From: Balaenoptera acutorostrata
Taxonomy: Eukaryota; Chordata; Mammalia; Artiodactyla; Balaenopteridae
Length of the DNA: 64,000 nt
NCBI RefSeq assembly: GCF_949987535.1
Contig: NC_080077.1
Coordinates: forward strand, 37,103,389-37,167,388
Direction: 5' to 3'
Position 1 is the stretch's first letter; each line of letters opens with the position of its first letter. A program made the position numbers and the translations under genes. Positions 61,472 to 64,000 of this stretch are shown here, in pieces. The notes beneath the pieces are model-generated. The model had not been told where the DNA came from. It was given only the letters and a program-made list of their open reading frames with translations, and did not search any database.

Positions 61472-62295
61472 GTCTATTTTAAGCTGATAGTCATGTAAGT
61501 TCAAACATATCCCAAAAGCACTACATTTTTACCACTCCCCTCCATGTATTATGTTTTATGACATCCTATTTTACCTTTTATTTTGTGTATACCTTAACCA
61601 TTTATTGTAGTTATAGTTGATTTTACTCCTTTTGTCTTTTAACCTTCACAGTAGCTTTTTAAGTGGTTAATCCACTGCCTTTACTATATATTTGCTTTTA
61701 TCAGTAAGATTTTTATTTTCATATATATTTTTATTTCTAGTTATGGTCTTATCTTTTCCGTTTAAAGAAGACCTTTTAACACTTCTTGTAAGACCTGTTA
61801 GTTCAGTAGTGATGAGCTCCTTTAGTTTTTGCTTGTTTGCTCTGTATCTCTCCTTCAATTCTGAATGATAAACTTGCCAGGTAGAGTATTCTTGATTTTA
61901 AGTATATTTCCTTTCTACATTTTAAATATATCCTGCCACACACCCTGGCCTGCAAAGTTTCTGTTGAAAAATCAGCTAATATCTTATGGGGCTTCCCTTG
62001 TATGTGACTAGCTGTTTTTCTCTTGCTGCCTTCAAAATTCTCTTTAACTTCTGCCTTGTTAATTATATCTTGGTATGTATCTCTTTGGGTTCATCTTGTT
62101 CGGGACTCTCTGTGATTCCTGGACTTGGATGTCTGTTTCTTTCCCCAAGTTAGGAAAGTTTTCAGCCATTATTTCTTCAGATAAGTTTTCTGCCCCTTTC
62201 TCCCTTCTTTTTCTGGGACCCCTATTATGCAAATGTTAGTGCATTTGATGTTGTCCCAGAAGTCCCTTAAACTACCTGCATTTAAAGTTTTTTCT

Positions 62296-62319
62296 GTGCT
62301 CGCTTCGGCAGCACATATG

Positions 62320-62352
<33 letters not shown>

Positions 62353-62401
62353 GGCCCCTGCGCAAGGATGACACGCAAATTCGTGAAGCGTTCCATATTT
62401 T
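62296..62401 (+). ncRNA. Full-length U6 snRNA retrocopy (pseudogene)
   Basis: GTGCTCGCTTCGGCAGCACA and the whole 106-base U6 sequence are present, including the ACAGAGA box and AGC triad regions. The only difference I see from the canonical sequence is G for A in ATATGCT (usually ATATACT). It is followed by an A-rich tail with T interruptions and bounded by a perfect 12-bp duplication AAAGTTTTTTCT (62284-62295 and 62424-62435). It therefore arose by L1-mediated retrotransposition; no U6-type promoter (PSE/TATA) is seen in the L1 sequence upstream. Confidence 0.95.
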
Positions 62402-63963
62402 AAAAAAATAATAATAAAAAAATAAAGTTTTTTCTTTTTGCTGTTCTTATTGGGTAATTTCCACTATATTATGTCTTCCAGATCACTGATCCGTTCTTCT
62501 GTATCATCTAATCTGCTGTTGATTAGGAACAATAGAGAGGAATAGTGAAACATGTTTGTGAACTTAAGTCAACAGGAAAACATTAAGGAGCTGCGGTGCA
62601 TTGCATGAGCCAAAGAGACCTGCCCATGAGAGTACACTCACACAGAAGGTCTATGAGAGCATCTTATGGCCTAGAAAGAAAGCCACTGCTAGGGCAACTT
62701 CACTCTGCTGCTGAAACTCCAATGATATGAAGACCCATTAAACAGAAAGGCAAGAAGAAATGCTCAGTTTGATGTAGCAGGGGAATCCAGAAATTATCAT
62801 CAGAGTGAGAAAAGCACTGCACGCCACTTCCTAGCTCCTTAAGGACTTTGTTGAGCTTAAAGTCCTGAAGAATTTCATAAATTGGAAATAAAAATGAACT
62901 TTTATTTCTTGTGCACTTGGAGTTCTGGGTGGGAGCAAACTATAGAATTTCTTCATCTTTCCCTATCTTAAACTAAAATGTAGCTTTACTTAAGGGTAGG
63001 TAGACATGGAAATACATAAAGGAACAACTGAAAAAAAATTCCTAACATCTACACAAAAAATCATTAACATAGTGAGATAATGTCTCCCAGAAAAATCTTT
63101 GGTTAATTAATGAATAGCTTAAGAAAGAAAACTAAGAATGTCAGGTTATTTGTTAGCCAAAGACAAATAAATCATGGACACTATAAAACACAATGTAATA
63201 GAATTCAACAAGTGACCTACTTTAAAAAGCTCACAAAAACCACCTCTGTATGAGGTCAAAGAGAAGTACTATTTCAGCATTACAGACTTATTCTGGGTTA
63301 AAGAATGACAGTAAAATAACTACATGTGTGAGATTGCAAAAAATTTACTCTAGAAGATTCCTTGGTATGCAGAAGTCTCATTAAAGATAATAAAATTGAA
63401 AAATCCTAATGTCCTTATATTATAAACAGTACATTTCTCCAGAGAAAAAAACATATGATTGGTAGTTTTCCTGACGGATGAGGAATCCACATAACCTAAA
63501 TGTGGCTGAAAGTTTCAGTGCTTTGTTTTCCCCACCTTTAAAATCAGTTTGACCATCTATGACATCTGATTCTAGAATTCTGATTTTAACAGGGTTTCAG
63601 AAATTTATTATTTAAAAATATTTCAACAGAAAAAATGTGAAAGACACATTTTCTTTGTATCTCCTCAGTGTCCCTAGTTTAAAGTTTCGTGGAGATAGCA
63701 TTGGGGCTGCAAGCACAGGACAGGAGTGTATTTTGTAAATAGGAAACAGATTATGTTTAACATCTATGTAAACATGGGTCTGTGTCTAAGACAGAAAAAA
63801 TATTAACAAATTTGTTCATTAAAATCCTATTAATTATCTTCACATTAAACTATGATTTATTAAAATCAGGCAACTCGATGAGAATTATCATTTTGGGTAC
63901 TAATCAGCCAGAAGGTGTGCTCGTGCTTGAAATTTAATTTTGCTTTATTAAAAATTCATGCTT

Positions 63964-64000
63964 GGGAGTTCCCTGGCGGTCCAGTGGTTAAGACTTGGTG
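63964..64000 (+). mobile_element. Start of a tRNA-Glu SINE, cut by the window edge
   Basis: GGGAGTTCCCTGGCGGTCCA followed by GTGGTTAAGAC is the head of a short CHR/Bov-tA-like SINE; the rest lies outside. Confidence 0.85.

Larger units (their letters stand above)
55646..62540 (-). mobile_element. Nest of L1-derived sequence, same orientation as NCOA7 (gene-strand sense)
   Basis: Order on the plus strand: L1 3' UTR end (55646-55805); ORF1/ORF2 spacer, ORF1 and 5' UTR of a second L1 or HAL1-like segment (55806-58789); remainder of the 3' UTR and the ORF2 C-terminal and RT parts (58790-61085); start of the ORF2 endonuclease, spacer and part of ORF1 (61086-62540). On the minus strand, ORF1 is recognisable as DSLRDLWDNTRHTNIHIIGV (around 56960) and ORF2 as [20 protein letters not shown] (around 60690). 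All frames are interrupted, so no active element is present. Confidence 0.8.
53722..64000 (-). other. NCOA7: NCOA7 upstream intron, continuing beyond the window
   Basis: No further NCOA7 exon could be identified in this stretch. 54500-54720 and 55650-62540 are L1-derived. 53730-54490, 54730-55640 and 62540-63960 show nothing recognisable. Confidence 0.65.

Noticed and set aside
53722..64000. Further upstream NCOA7 exons
   Set aside because: I scanned for minus-strand frames with acceptor/donor pairs ending in phase 0 and found none that look like NCOA7; the long open frames there are L1-derived.

Overview
This window is nuclear DNA from a mammal, most likely a cetacean. The main evidence is about 17 full or nearly full copies, plus one cut off by the window edge, of CHR-type SINEs. 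These are tRNA-Glu-derived, and their heads read like TTCCCTGGTGGCGCAGTGG with a GGTTCGA(T/G)CCCTGGTC B box. The long subfamily (about 290 bp) is the abundant form in whales and dolphins. A cetartiodactyl L1 3' end and a mariner-type MITE fit the same clade. There are no bacterial-style genes; nearly all long open frames are chance frames or shadows of repeats.

Two protein-coding genes are present, both on the minus strand. HINT3 enters at the left: only exon 1 (6214 down to about 6014) lies here, inside a CpG-rich promoter, and 1-6000 is the start of its first intron. NCOA7 lies upstream of it in the same orientation. Its last seven coding exons run from 53721 down to the stop codon at 21226, followed by an apparent 2-kb 3' UTR ending near 19225. 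These exons encode the last 260 residues, including the whole TLDc domain. The exon phases are mutually consistent. The head-to-tail order NCOA7 then HINT3 matches human 6q22.32.

The most informative locus is at 30.3-30.6 kb. An alternative first exon of NCOA7 encodes 23 residues and splices in phase to the TLDc exons, giving a predicted 217-residue protein. This corresponds to the interferon-induced short form (NCOA7-AS). A perfect ISRE match lies about 140 bp upstream of its ATG.

Layout: 1-5.9 kb HINT3 intron 1 with SINEs, L2 and L1 fragments; 5.9-6.65 kb CpG promoter and exon 1; 6.65-19.2 kb intergenic, made of L1, L2, MIR, a DNA transposon and a mariner MITE; 19.2-53.7 kb NCOA7 3' UTR, exons and introns, including a 17.4-kb intron full of L2, SINE and LTR fossils; 53.7-64 kb more NCOA7 intron, mostly a nest of L1-derived sequence in the same orientation as the gene, which also carries a U6 snRNA retrocopy. 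I found no previously undescribed multi-gene system. The items worth checking are regulatory or concern mobile-element biology.
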